The notes below the pieces were generated by a model. It was not told where the DNA came from. It saw only the letters and a list, made by a program, of their open reading frames with translations, and ran no database searches. A stretch of 64,000 nt of DNA. Origin: CAXXOK01 sp963674895. Its GTDB lineage: Bacteria; Bacillota; Clostridia; Christensenellales; Aristaeellaceae. The position numbers and the translations under genes were made by a program. Below, piece after piece: positions 52,831 to 61,018 of this stretch; position 1 is the stretch's first letter, and each line of letters opens with the position of its first letter. Location of the stretch: contig CAXXCY010000002.1 in the NCBI GenBank assembly GCA_963674895.2, forward strand, positions 372,001 to 436,000, in the 5' to 3' direction.

Positions 52831-54186
52831 ATGGAACACCTGAAGCACGATTTGACCACGGGCAGCATCACCAGGGAGATGGTCCGCTTTTCGGCGCCGA
52901 TCCTGCTGTCCTATTTGCTGCAGGCGCTTTACGGCCTGGCGGACACGATCATCGTATCCTTCTTCTCGGACATGAACCACGTCATCAGCGTAACGCAGGG
53001 AAGCCAGGTTACGTTTGTGTTCACCTCGTTTATTCTGGGGCTGGCGGGCGGCGGCATGGTGCTGATCGCGCAGTACGCGGGCGCGGCGGATAAAACGGAC
53101 CTGAAGCAGGCGATCCAGAGCGTCTTTACCGTATTCGTGCTCTTGGCGGTTATGCTGACCGCGGTGATGCTCGGCCTCACCGGCTGGTGCACGCGCGTCC
53201 TCAACATCCCGCCGGAAGCCCGCATTCCCTGCAAGGCGTACCTGGATATCTGCCTGTCCGGCACGCTGTTCGTGTTTTTATATAACGGCATCAGCGTGGT
53301 TCTGCAGGCCCTGGGGGATTCAAAGCATCCGTTGATTTTTGTCGGAATTGCCTGTATTGTGAATATCGGGCTGGATTTGCTGCTGGTCGGCGTTTGGCAG
53401 ATGGGCGCGCCCGGCGCTGCGTACGCGACCGTGTTTTCCCAGTTTGTCAGCGTCGCGTCTGCCGTGGTGTTTTTAAAACGCCGCGATTTCCCCTTCGCGT
53501 TCCGGCTGGGCAGCCTCCGGCTGTACGGCGGCAAGGTGAGGACCATGTTTCGCGTCGGGCTGCCTTACGCCTTCCAGCGCACGGTGGTGGCGCTGTCGTT
53601 CCTGTTCATCAGCGGGCTGTCCAACGAATACGGCACGCTGGCGGCCGCCGGGGCCGGTATCGTGGCGAAGATCAACAACGTAGCCACGCTGCCGTTTGCC
53701 GCGCTGAACCTCGCGATGGCGGCCATGTGCGGGCAGAACCTCGGGGGAGGAAAGGCGGAGCGCGCCCAGGCGGTTTTGTTTGCCGGCATGAAGCTGATGC
53801 TGTTCATCGGCGCCGTGCTGTTCGCCGCGCTGCAGGCGTTTCCGGCCGCGGTGCTTGGGATCTTCTCCGCGGCTCCGGAGCTGATCGCGGCGGCGACGCC
53901 GTTTCTAAGGTGGTTCAGCTTCTGCTATCTGCTGTTTCCCTTCTCCTATGCCGTCAACGGGCTGATGACCGGCTCGGGGCAGACCGTCGCCACCATGACC
54001 ATCGGCCTGTCGGCCGCTCTGGTTCTCCGGGTGCCGCTGGCCATTTTGTTCTCAAAAACTTTGGGCCTCGGATACCCGGGTATCGCGCTGGGCGCGTCCG
54101 CCGCCGTCCTGGGCTCGGTGGCCGTCGCGTGGGGTTTTTACCGTTCCGGGATTTGGATGCGCCCGCTTTTGAAAAGCGCGGGCTGA
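52831..54186 (+). CDS. MATE family efflux transporter
   Basis: A 451-residue membrane protein with twelve hydrophobic segments of the MATE (NorM/DinF) type. Typical parts are MVRFSAPILLSYLLQALYGL and LADTIIVSFF, the internal repeat start FRVGLPYAFQRTVVALSFLF, and NLGGGKAERAQ. It uses an ion gradient to export drugs or metabolites. ATG at 52831 lies seven bases after the stop of the isomerase gene. Its place in the middle of a catabolic operon suggests export of a by-product or aglycone, which is inference. Confidence 0.9.
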   Translation: MEHLKHDLTTGSITREMVRFSAPILLSYLLQALYGLADTIIVSFFSDMNHVISVTQGSQVTFVFTSFILGLAGGGMVLIAQYAGAADKTDLKQAIQSVFTVFVLLAVMLTAVMLGLTGWCTRVLNIPPEARIPCKAYLDICLSGTLFVFLYNGISVVLQALGDSKHPLIFVGIACIVNIGLDLLLVGVWQMGAPGAAYATVFSQFVSVASAVVFLKRRDFPFAFRLGSLRLYGGKVRTMFRVGLPYAFQRTVVALSFLFISGLSNEYGTLAAAGAGIVAKINNVATLPFAALNLAMAAMCGQNLGGGKAERAQAVLFAGMKLMLFIGAVLFAALQAFPAAVLGIFSAAPELIAAATPFLRWFSFCYLLFPFSYAVNGLMTGSGQTVATMTIGLSAALVLRVPLAILFSKTLGLGYPGIALGASAAVLGSVAVAWGFYRSGIWMRPLLKSAG

Positions 54187-54214
54187 GCATCGGAAGAAAA
54201 GGAGTCACTTTAAG

Positions 54215-55414
54215 ATGTGGATTACGAGAAACGAACGGCTCCGGGTGGACGACCGCTATGACCTGGTCGTCGTCGGCGCGGGGGTCGCGGGCGTCGCCGC
54301 GGCGCTGGCCGGCGCGCGGCGCGGGGCGAAGACGCTTTTGATCGAGAAAACCGTCATGACCGGCGGCTTGGCGACGGTCGGCTATATCGCGATCTACCTG
54401 CCGCTTTGCGACGGCAACGGGCGGCGGCTGATCGGCGGCGTAGCCGAGGAGCTGCTGTGGCTTTCCATCCAGGATAGCTATGACAACCTTGCGCCGCGGT
54501 GGCGCGGCCGTCCGGCCAGGGCGGAGGGCGAGGGAGCCAGATACCGGACCCATTTCAACGCGCCGTCGTTTGCCCTTCATCTGGACCGGGCGCTCAAGGA
54601 GGCGGGCGTAGACATCCAGTTCGACACCCTGTTTTCCGACGTCGTGGCGGAGGGCGGGCGCATTACCCACGTGATAGCCGATAACCATGACGGGCGCACG
54701 GCGTACGCCTCGCCGGTTGTGGTCGACGCGACGGGCGACGCGCTGGTAGCGCACCGCGCGGGCGCGCCGACGGCCGATGGCGCGAATTACCTGTGTTACT
54801 GGGGCTATTATACGGACGGGAAGGCCATCGCCCAGGCTGCGGAGGAAAAGGACGTCTTTAAGGCTGTCAAAATGTTTCGGTGGGGCGAATGCGACGGATT
54901 ATCGCAGCCCAAGGATTTCCCGCTGGTTTCCGGAACCAAAGCCGCGGAGGTTACGGAGTTTGTCCTGCGCGGGCGCGAGGCGGCGCTGGAAGCGCTTCGT
55001 TCGGAAGATCCGAAAACCTTCGCGTTCACGGGCTTTCCGGGCATGCCGCAATTCCGTACATCGCGCATGACGAGGGGCGACTGCGCGCTTGCTTATGCCG
55101 ACAGCGGGCGGTATTTTGCCGATTCCATCGGCTGCTGCGGGGACTGGCGCAAGGCCGGCGTGCCCTTTGAGCTGCCGTACGGCATGCTGACGGTTCCCGG
55201 ATATGAAAACCTGCTGTCCGTCGGCCGTAACGCAAGCAACGCCGACCATGAGGCGTGGGAGGTTACGCGCGTGATCCCCGTAGCTGCGGAAACGGGGGAA
55301 GCTGCGGGCATCGCCGCCGTGCTGGCAGGCGGGAAGGACGTGCACGCCGTCGATATCGCCGCACTGCAGCGGGAAATGGCGAAGGGCGGGACGGTAATCC
55401 ATCTGAATGAATGA
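54215..55414 (+). CDS. FAD-dependent oxidoreductase
   Basis: A 399-residue flavoprotein. DLVVVGAGVAGVAAALAGAR is the dinucleotide-binding motif, VVVDATGDALVAHRAGAP the second FAD contact, and NLLSVGRNASNADHEAWEVT the C-terminal contact region. It belongs to the FAD oxidoreductase family that includes many uncharacterised enzymes linked to glycan and aromatic metabolism. ATG at 54215 follows AAGGAG. There is no heme or iron-sulfur motif. Its redox partner and substrate are unknown; operon position suggests an oxidation of the pathway compound. Confidence 0.85.
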   Translation: MWITRNERLRVDDRYDLVVVGAGVAGVAAALAGARRGAKTLLIEKTVMTGGLATVGYIAIYLPLCDGNGRRLIGGVAEELLWLSIQDSYDNLAPRWRGRPARAEGEGARYRTHFNAPSFALHLDRALKEAGVDIQFDTLFSDVVAEGGRITHVIADNHDGRTAYASPVVVDATGDALVAHRAGAPTADGANYLCYWGYYTDGKAIAQAAEEKDVFKAVKMFRWGECDGLSQPKDFPLVSGTKAAEVTEFVLRGREAALEALRSEDPKTFAFTGFPGMPQFRTSRMTRGDCALAYADSGRYFADSIGCCGDWRKAGVPFELPYGMLTVPGYENLLSVGRNASNADHEAWEVTRVIPVAAETGEAAGIAAVLAGGKDVHAVDIAALQREMAKGGTVIHLNE

Positions 55415-55424
55415 GGAACAGACC

Positions 55425-56510
55425 ATGCGATATGCGTTGATCGGCTGCGGAAGGATCGCCAAAAACCATATCCGCGCCGCCTTAGATAACCGGCTGACTC
55501 TCTGTGCGCTGTGCGACGCCGTCCCCGGCAAGGCGGCCGCGCTGCTCGGGCAGGCCGGACTGCAGGCTCCGGATATCCCCGTGTTTGCCGATTACCGCGA
55601 GATGCTCGACCGGTGCCGGCCGGAGCTCGCCGCCATCGCCACGGACAGCGGCAGCCACGCGGAAATCGCGCTGGAGTGCATCGGCCGCGGCATTCCCGTA
55701 CTGATCGAAAAGCCGATCGCTCTGAGCATGGAGGACGCGGACGCAATCGTGAGACGCGCGGACGAAACAGGCGTGTGCGTGAGCGTATGCCACCAGAACC
55801 GTTTCAATGAAGCGTCCCGGGTCACGCGCGGCGCGCTCAGGGGCGGCAGGCTGGGCCGCCTGTCCCACGGCAGCGTCTGCGTGCGGTGGAACCGTAACAG
55901 CGCGTATTACCTCCAGGCGCCCTGGCGCGGCACCTGGGAGCGGGACGGCGGCGCTTTGATGAACCAGAGCATTCACGGGATCGACCTGTTGCTGTGGATG
56001 ATCGGCGACCGGCCCGTGGAGGTGTTCGGGATGACGCGCAGGTGCCAGCACGACTGTCTGGAGGCCGAGGACGTCGGTACGGCGCTGATCCGGTTTGAGT
56101 CCGGGGTAATCGCCACCGTGGAAGGCACGGTGAACGCCTTTAACGGCAATCTGGAAGAAACGCTGACACTGTTCGGCGAAAACGGGCTGGTGCGGCTCAG
56201 CGGCATGGCCGCGGACCAGATCGACGTGTGGCGGGTGGCCGGGGGCGGCCCGGAGAACGGGGGAAACCCAATGCCGCGGGAAAGAACTGAAAACGTATAT
56301 GGGAAGGGGCATACGCTGTTGTACGCGGACATGATCCAGGCCGTCCGGCAGGGGCGGCGGCCGCTCGCCGACGCGCGCGCAGGCAGAAACGCGCTGGAGC
56401 TCGTGCTGGCGATCTACAAAAGCCAGTTGGATAACCGGCCCGTCGCACTTCCCGTGACCGGCTTTTCCACACGGGACATGGAGCGCGCGCTGCCGGGGGG
56501 CCGGTTGTAA
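55425..56510 (+). CDS. Gfo/Idh/MocA family oxidoreductase
   Basis: A 361-residue NAD(P)-dependent oxidoreductase: YALIGCGRIAKNHIRAALDN is the Rossmann turn, VLIEKPIALSMEDADAIV the EKP lysine motif, and GALMNQSIHGIDLLLWMIG holds the pocket histidine and aspartate. This is the classical EKP type, unlike the TKPW paralog two genes on. ATG at 55425 has TGAGGA upstream; it lies 10 bases after the FAD enzyme gene. Probably oxidises a sugar hydroxyl, for example at C-3. Confidence 0.9.
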   Translation: MRYALIGCGRIAKNHIRAALDNRLTLCALCDAVPGKAAALLGQAGLQAPDIPVFADYREMLDRCRPELAAIATDSGSHAEIALECIGRGIPVLIEKPIALSMEDADAIVRRADETGVCVSVCHQNRFNEASRVTRGALRGGRLGRLSHGSVCVRWNRNSAYYLQAPWRGTWERDGGALMNQSIHGIDLLLWMIGDRPVEVFGMTRRCQHDCLEAEDVGTALIRFESGVIATVEGTVNAFNGNLEETLTLFGENGLVRLSGMAADQIDVWRVAGGGPENGGNPMPRERTENVYGKGHTLLYADMIQAVRQGRRPLADARAGRNALELVLAIYKSQLDNRPVALPVTGFSTRDMERALPGGRL

Positions 56511-56542
56511 ACAACTGCGCAAAACTGCGGGGAGGGTATGCG

Positions 56543-57364
56543 GTGTACAGGATCAGCTGTTTCGCGGACGAGATCTCAAGTGATTTCAAAACGCAGCTCA
56601 GCGTGATGCGGGAATGCGGTATCCGCTTTCTGGAGCTGCGCTCGGCATGGGATACCGGCGTGCTGGAGCTGGGCGCCGCCCAGGTGAGGGAAATCAAAAC
56701 CATGCTTGCCGGCGAGGGCGTTTCCGTTTCCTGCATCGGTTCAGCCGTCGGCAAGACCGGCATCGATACCCCGCCGGAAACGGTTTTGGATTCGCTGAAA
56801 AAGGCGGTCGATATGGCCCATACGATGGGTACAATGTATGTGCGGACGTTTTCCTTCTTCTCGGAGGGGAAGGACTTTGAAAGCAATCAAAAGCGTATCA
56901 CCGGCCGCCTGGCGCAAATGACCCGGACCGCGGAGGAACGGAATATCGTTTTGCTAAACGAGAATGAAAAGGACGTGTTTACGGATACAAGCCCGCGGTG
57001 CCTGGCGGCTGTCCGGGCGGTGAACAGCAAGCATTTCCGGTGCGCGTTTGATATGTCCAATTTCCGCGGCGTGGGAGAAAGGCCGTTTGACCAGAGCCTG
57101 CGGCTGTTGTTCCCGTATGTGGAGTATGTACACGTGAAGGACTCGAAAAACGCCGGCGGCGCCAAGGTGCCCGCGGGGGAGGGCGACGCGCAGGTCCGGG
57201 AGGTGATGGACGCGCTCAAGGGCAGGGAGGGAATGTTCCTGTCCCTCGAGCCGCACCTGGTGACGGCGGGCCAATTCCGCGGCTTCTCCGGGCCGGAACA
57301 ATTCAAAACGGCGCACCGGGCGCTGACCGCCATTCTGGAACAATTGCGGATCGACTATTGCTGA
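56543..57364 (+). CDS. TIM-barrel sugar isomerase/epimerase
   Basis: A 273-residue xylose-isomerase-like barrel. Presumed metal ligands are Glu in LLNENEKD, Asp in CAFDMSNF, His in YVHVKDSK and Glu in LSLEPHL. Start is GTG at 56543, seven bases after GGGGAGGG. One of three such barrels in the two divergent operons, placed between two Gfo/Idh dehydrogenases, which fits a route that oxidises a sugar to a keto form and then epimerises or isomerises it. Confidence 0.87.
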   Translation: MYRISCFADEISSDFKTQLSVMRECGIRFLELRSAWDTGVLELGAAQVREIKTMLAGEGVSVSCIGSAVGKTGIDTPPETVLDSLKKAVDMAHTMGTMYVRTFSFFSEGKDFESNQKRITGRLAQMTRTAEERNIVLLNENEKDVFTDTSPRCLAAVRAVNSKHFRCAFDMSNFRGVGERPFDQSLRLLFPYVEYVHVKDSKNAGGAKVPAGEGDAQVREVMDALKGREGMFLSLEPHLVTAGQFRGFSGPEQFKTAHRALTAILEQLRIDYC

Positions 57365-57402
57365 AACCGGTTCCGACGTTTTTTGAGGGAGGGGGCCATT
57401 TG

Positions 57403-58422
57403 ATGCCGATTCAGACAGCCATTTTCGGATGCGGGAAAACCAGCGCGCTGCATATGCCGACTCTTTCCAGCCATCCCGCATATGAAATTACGGGGGTCTA
57501 CGACGTGGCGCCGGAAGCCGCCCGGAAGGTGGCGGCGCAGTACGGCTGCCGGAGCTTTGATACGTATGAGGAGGCGCTGTCGTCAACCGCGTATGAGCTG
57601 GCGGTGGTGCTGACGCCAAGCTTTACGCACGGGCAGGTCACCTGCGATCTATTGGAGAACAACAAAAAGGTCGTCGTAACCAAGCCGTGGGTTTTGAACT
57701 GCCGGGAGGCGGACACGGTTCTGGAAACGATGGCAAGGACCGGCGGGGTGGTGATCCCGTGGCTGCCCAGGCATTGGTCCAAGCAGACCGGAAGCTTGAA
57801 AAGCCTGATCGCTTCGGGCAGGATCGGCAAGGTGTTTCATATCCGGCACAGCGAATGTACCTTCGGCAAGCGCGGCGACTGGCAGGTATGGAAGCAATAC
57901 GGGGGCGGGTACCTGAACAACTGGGGGCCCCATATCATCGGCGCGGCGCTGGACGTGGCGGGCGGGCGCGTGAAGCGGGTATGCGCCGATATGCAGCAGA
58001 TCATCAATTCCGGCGACACGGAGGATATGTTCCATGCGATGATGAAAACACAAAGCGGTATTCTGATCAATGCCGAGTATACCGTCTCCACGGACTACCT
58101 GCCCAACTGGGTGATCCGGGGGGATAAGGGCACGGTCTACGCTGCCGGAAACGAAATCGAGGTGCACGAGGTGCGCTATACCGGGGAGCAGAGCGCCGAC
58201 GGGTACCGGAGCGCGTATACCGTAGAAAAAAGCCGCATGACGGCCGACGCGGGGTACGACACGTACGAGATTTATTCCCACATCGCGGACGTTCTTGGCG
58301 GCAAGGCCGCATATGCGATCTCCATGGCGGACCTGTACCATCTGACGCAGGTCATGGACGCGGTGGCCGAATCGGCGGGCACGGGGAAAGCGGTGGAAAT
58401 AGCGGACGCCGGGGCCAAATAG
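57403..58422 (+). CDS. Gfo/Idh/MocA family oxidoreductase (TKPW subgroup)
   Basis: A 339-residue oxidoreductase and clear paralog of the one at 41403-42419: both have TKPW, FGKRxDWQxWxQYGGGYLNN, GDxEDMF and YEIYSHIADV at the same places. AIFGCGKTSALHMPTL is the Rossmann turn. ATG at 57403 has GAGGGAGGGGG upstream; the extra 15 residues from 57358 are not used. It precedes a small beta-rich protein and a third TIM barrel. Confidence 0.9.
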   Translation: MPIQTAIFGCGKTSALHMPTLSSHPAYEITGVYDVAPEAARKVAAQYGCRSFDTYEEALSSTAYELAVVLTPSFTHGQVTCDLLENNKKVVVTKPWVLNCREADTVLETMARTGGVVIPWLPRHWSKQTGSLKSLIASGRIGKVFHIRHSECTFGKRGDWQVWKQYGGGYLNNWGPHIIGAALDVAGGRVKRVCADMQQIINSGDTEDMFHAMMKTQSGILINAEYTVSTDYLPNWVIRGDKGTVYAAGNEIEVHEVRYTGEQSADGYRSAYTVEKSRMTADAGYDTYEIYSHIADVLGGKAAYAISMADLYHLTQVMDAVAESAGTGKAVEIADAGAK

Positions 58423-58486
58423 GGCCGGCGGCGCGTATTCCCTAAACTGCCTGCCATTTGAATGGAATACTTACGGGAGGGACTGC

Positions 58487-58903
58487 ATGAAAACGGTCGA
58501 AATCCATGCGGACGGGTATGCGAAACGGTATCAGTTCGAACGCTGGCTGATCGCCGGAAACGGTTACCGCGAGGGGACGAACGATCCGCACGGCGTGCGT
58601 ACGCTCGGGCGGCACTTCCAAACCGACGAAGCCTTCGTGCTGTTGAGCGGCGCCGGGTTTTTGATCACCGCGGGCACGGCGGACGCGCCGGGGGAGCTTC
58701 AAGTGCATGCGATGGAAGCCGGGAAGCTGATGGTCGTGGAACGGCGGGAGTGGCATGCGCTCGTTCTGCGGGAAAACGCCCAAACGCTGATCGTCGAAAA
58801 CGCGGACACGGGCGCGGAGAATTCCGCCGTCGTTTCGCTCAATGCCGAACAGAAAGCCTATATCGCCGGACATACGGCCGGCGGGACGGGCGCGCTTTCC
58901 TGA
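58487..58903 (+). CDS. Small cupin-like protein of unknown function
   Basis: A 138-residue, mainly beta protein. HFQTDEAFVLLSGAGFLITA and MVVERREWHALVLRENAQTL look like a single small cupin barrel, with His residues at the two expected motif places (HFQTDE and EWHAL) but not a full metal site. ATG at 58487 has GGGAGG upstream. It stands between a Gfo/Idh dehydrogenase and a TIM barrel. A similar trio order occurs in C-glycoside-cleaving systems, where a small beta subunit works with a TIM-barrel subunit, but I cannot confirm the family. Confidence 0.7.
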   Translation: MKTVEIHADGYAKRYQFERWLIAGNGYREGTNDPHGVRTLGRHFQTDEAFVLLSGAGFLITAGTADAPGELQVHAMEAGKLMVVERREWHALVLRENAQTLIVENADTGAENSAVVSLNAEQKAYIAGHTAGGTGALS

Positions 58904-58947
58904 ACCGTGTCGGGTACATGGTGCCGGGGCAACAAGGAGGTCTGGAC

Positions 58948-59856
58948 GTGAACACGGAAATCCACCAATCCGTCAGGGTCGGGCTTGTGCATTTCATGGC
59001 GTATCCGGCGGCTATGAGCGGCGGGGGCGATATTCTCTCCAGCGTCAGGCGCGTGATGGAGGACCCGTTTTTTGACGCCGTCGAGGTGACCCATATCTCC
59101 GATCCCGGCCAGCGCGCGGCGGTGGGGAAGCTGGCCAGCCAAGCCGGGATTACGCTCGGCTACGGCGCGCAGCCGCAGCTGCTGCGCAACAGGGAAAACC
59201 TCAACAGCCTGCTGGAGGACGAGCGGCAGGCGGCGCTGCGCCGCATGTTTGCCTGTATCGACGAAGCGTACGAAATCGGCGCCTCGGGTATCGGCTACCT
59301 GTCCGGCAGGTTTGAGCCGGGCAGGGAGGAGGACGCGTACCGGCAGCTGTTGAAAAGCACCCGCGCCATCTGCGGCTATGCACGGGAAAAGGGCGGCCTG
59401 ATGGTCAACCTCGAGGTGTTCGATTATGATGTTGAAAAATGCGCGCTCATCGGCCCCGCGGCGCTTGCGGCGCGCTTTGCCGGGGAGATCGCCGGGGAGT
59501 ATGATAACTTCGGGCTGATGATCGACCTGAGCCATATCACGCAGCTGCGTGAAAGCCTGGACGAGAACATCGATCCCATCGTTCCCTACATCCGCCACGT
59601 GCACATCGCAAATTCCGTGCTCACCCAAGGCGCGCCCGCCTACGGCGACCAGCACCCGGGGTTTTATTTCCCCAACAGCGTGGTCGACCGGGAGCTGCTG
59701 GCCGCGTTTTTGCGAAAGCTGATCCGTATCGGCTATATCGCGCCGGGGAAACGTCCGGTGGTGGCGTTTGAGGTCAAGCCCTGGGGCGACGAAGACAGCG
59801 AAATGGTGATTGCCGGAGCCAAGCGTTTTTTGCGGGAAGCGTGGGAACTCGTATAA
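58948..59856 (+). CDS. TIM-barrel sugar isomerase/epimerase or lyase
   Basis: A 302-residue barrel of the AP endonuclease 2 family. Presumed metal ligands: Glu in MVNLEVFDYD, Asp in MIDLSHITQ, His in HVHIANSVL and Glu in VAFEVKPWGDED. The longer open frame from 58462 overlaps the small cupin gene; GTG at 58948 after AAGGAGG is the start. It is longer than the barrel at 56543 and only distantly similar, so it likely has a different substrate or reaction. Could pair with the small protein before it. Confidence 0.85.
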   Translation: MNTEIHQSVRVGLVHFMAYPAAMSGGGDILSSVRRVMEDPFFDAVEVTHISDPGQRAAVGKLASQAGITLGYGAQPQLLRNRENLNSLLEDERQAALRRMFACIDEAYEIGASGIGYLSGRFEPGREEDAYRQLLKSTRAICGYAREKGGLMVNLEVFDYDVEKCALIGPAALAARFAGEIAGEYDNFGLMIDLSHITQLRESLDENIDPIVPYIRHVHIANSVLTQGAPAYGDQHPGFYFPNSVVDRELLAAFLRKLIRIGYIAPGKRPVVAFEVKPWGDEDSEMVIAGAKRFLREAWELV

Positions 59857-59955
59857 CGGAAAACCGCATACCGCCAGGCTGCCGGCCGGCGCCGCACGCC
59901 GTTTCCGCGGGTACCCGCTGGGAACGGCTTCTGTTTATCTTTCTTCACGGTTTGC

Positions 59956-59984
59956 TTCACAGGGCGTACTTTATCGTGTACTAT
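59956..59984 (+). promoter_or_regulatory. Possible internal promoter before the hydroxyacid dehydrogenase gene
   Basis: TTCACA at 59956-59961, 17 bases, TACTAT at 59979-59984, in the 196-base gap. The last two genes may therefore be expressed separately from the long operon. Confidence 0.4.
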
Positions 59985-60052
59985 GTTGTCATGCGGCATT
60001 CCGTGCCACCCAATGCACGGATTCAATGCAATGACAGGCGGGAGGCGGCGGC

Positions 60053-61018
60053 ATGAAAATAGTGGTTCTGGACGGGTATACCCTCAACCCGGGCGACCTA
60101 TCCTGGGACGGGCTGAAAGCGCTCGGGGATCTGACGGTTTTTAACCATACGCCGCCTGATCAGATCACCGGGCGCATCGGCGACGCCGAGGCGGTGTATA
60201 CCAATAAAACGCCGTTGACCGCCGCAACAATACGGGCGGCGAAAAACCTCCGGTTCATCGGCGTTTTGGCGACCGGCTACAATGTGGTGGATGTGGAAGC
60301 CGCGGCCGGGCTGGGCATCCCCGTGACCAATATCCCAACCTACGGCACGGCCGCCGTCGCGCAGTACGTATTCGCGCTGCTGCTGGAAATCTGCCATCAT
60401 GTCGGCCACCACAACCAGCAGGTGCAGGAGGGCCGGTGGGCCGCGAACCGGGATTTCTGCTTCTGGGATTACCCGCTCATCGAACTTGCCGGAAAAACGC
60501 TGGGAATCATCGGGTACGGGCGCATCGGGCAGGCGACCGCCGGGATTGCCCGCGGGTTCGGCATGCGCGTGCTCGCCTGCGATGCCTTTGCGGCGTCGCC
60601 CGACCTGGTCCCGCTGGATACGCTGCTCGGGGAGAGCGATATCATCTCGCTGCACTGCCCCCTGACGCCGGACACCCAGGGGATGATCAACCGGGAGACG
60701 ATAGAAAAAATGAAGGACGGCGTCATTATCATCAACACCTCGCGCGGCCCGCTGATCCGGGAGCAGGACCTGCGCGATGCGCTGGAAAACGGCAAGGCAT
60801 ACGCGGCGGCCGTGGACGTGGTATCGCAGGAGCCCATCCGGGCGGACAACCCGCTTCTGGGGCTTCCCAACTGCCTGATCACGCCGCATATCGCGTGGGC
60901 GCCCAAAGAATCCCGGCAGCGGCTGATGGATATCGCCGTGGGCAACCTCGAGGCGTTCCTGCGGGGAAGCGCGCAAAACGTTGTCAACGCGATCCGTCAG
61001 GAAGGGGTGGTCCGGTGA
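60053..61018 (+). CDS. D-2-hydroxyacid dehydrogenase
   Basis: A 321-residue NAD-dependent enzyme of the glycerate/hydroxypyruvate reductase family. TLGIIGYGRIGQATAGIARG is the cofactor motif; the catalytic triad is seen as Arg in NTSRGPLIREQDL, Glu in VVSQEPIRADNPL and His in LITPHIAWAPKE. ATG at 60053 has GGGAGG upstream. It overlaps the next gene by four bases. It could reduce a 2-keto acid produced in the pathway, for example hydroxypyruvate or a 2-keto-hexonate. Confidence 0.92.
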   Translation: MKIVVLDGYTLNPGDLSWDGLKALGDLTVFNHTPPDQITGRIGDAEAVYTNKTPLTAATIRAAKNLRFIGVLATGYNVVDVEAAAGLGIPVTNIPTYGTAAVAQYVFALLLEICHHVGHHNQQVQEGRWAANRDFCFWDYPLIELAGKTLGIIGYGRIGQATAGIARGFGMRVLACDAFAASPDLVPLDTLLGESDIISLHCPLTPDTQGMINRETIEKMKDGVIIINTSRGPLIREQDLRDALENGKAYAAAVDVVSQEPIRADNPLLGLPNCLITPHIAWAPKESRQRLMDIAVGNLEAFLRGSAQNVVNAIRQEGVVR

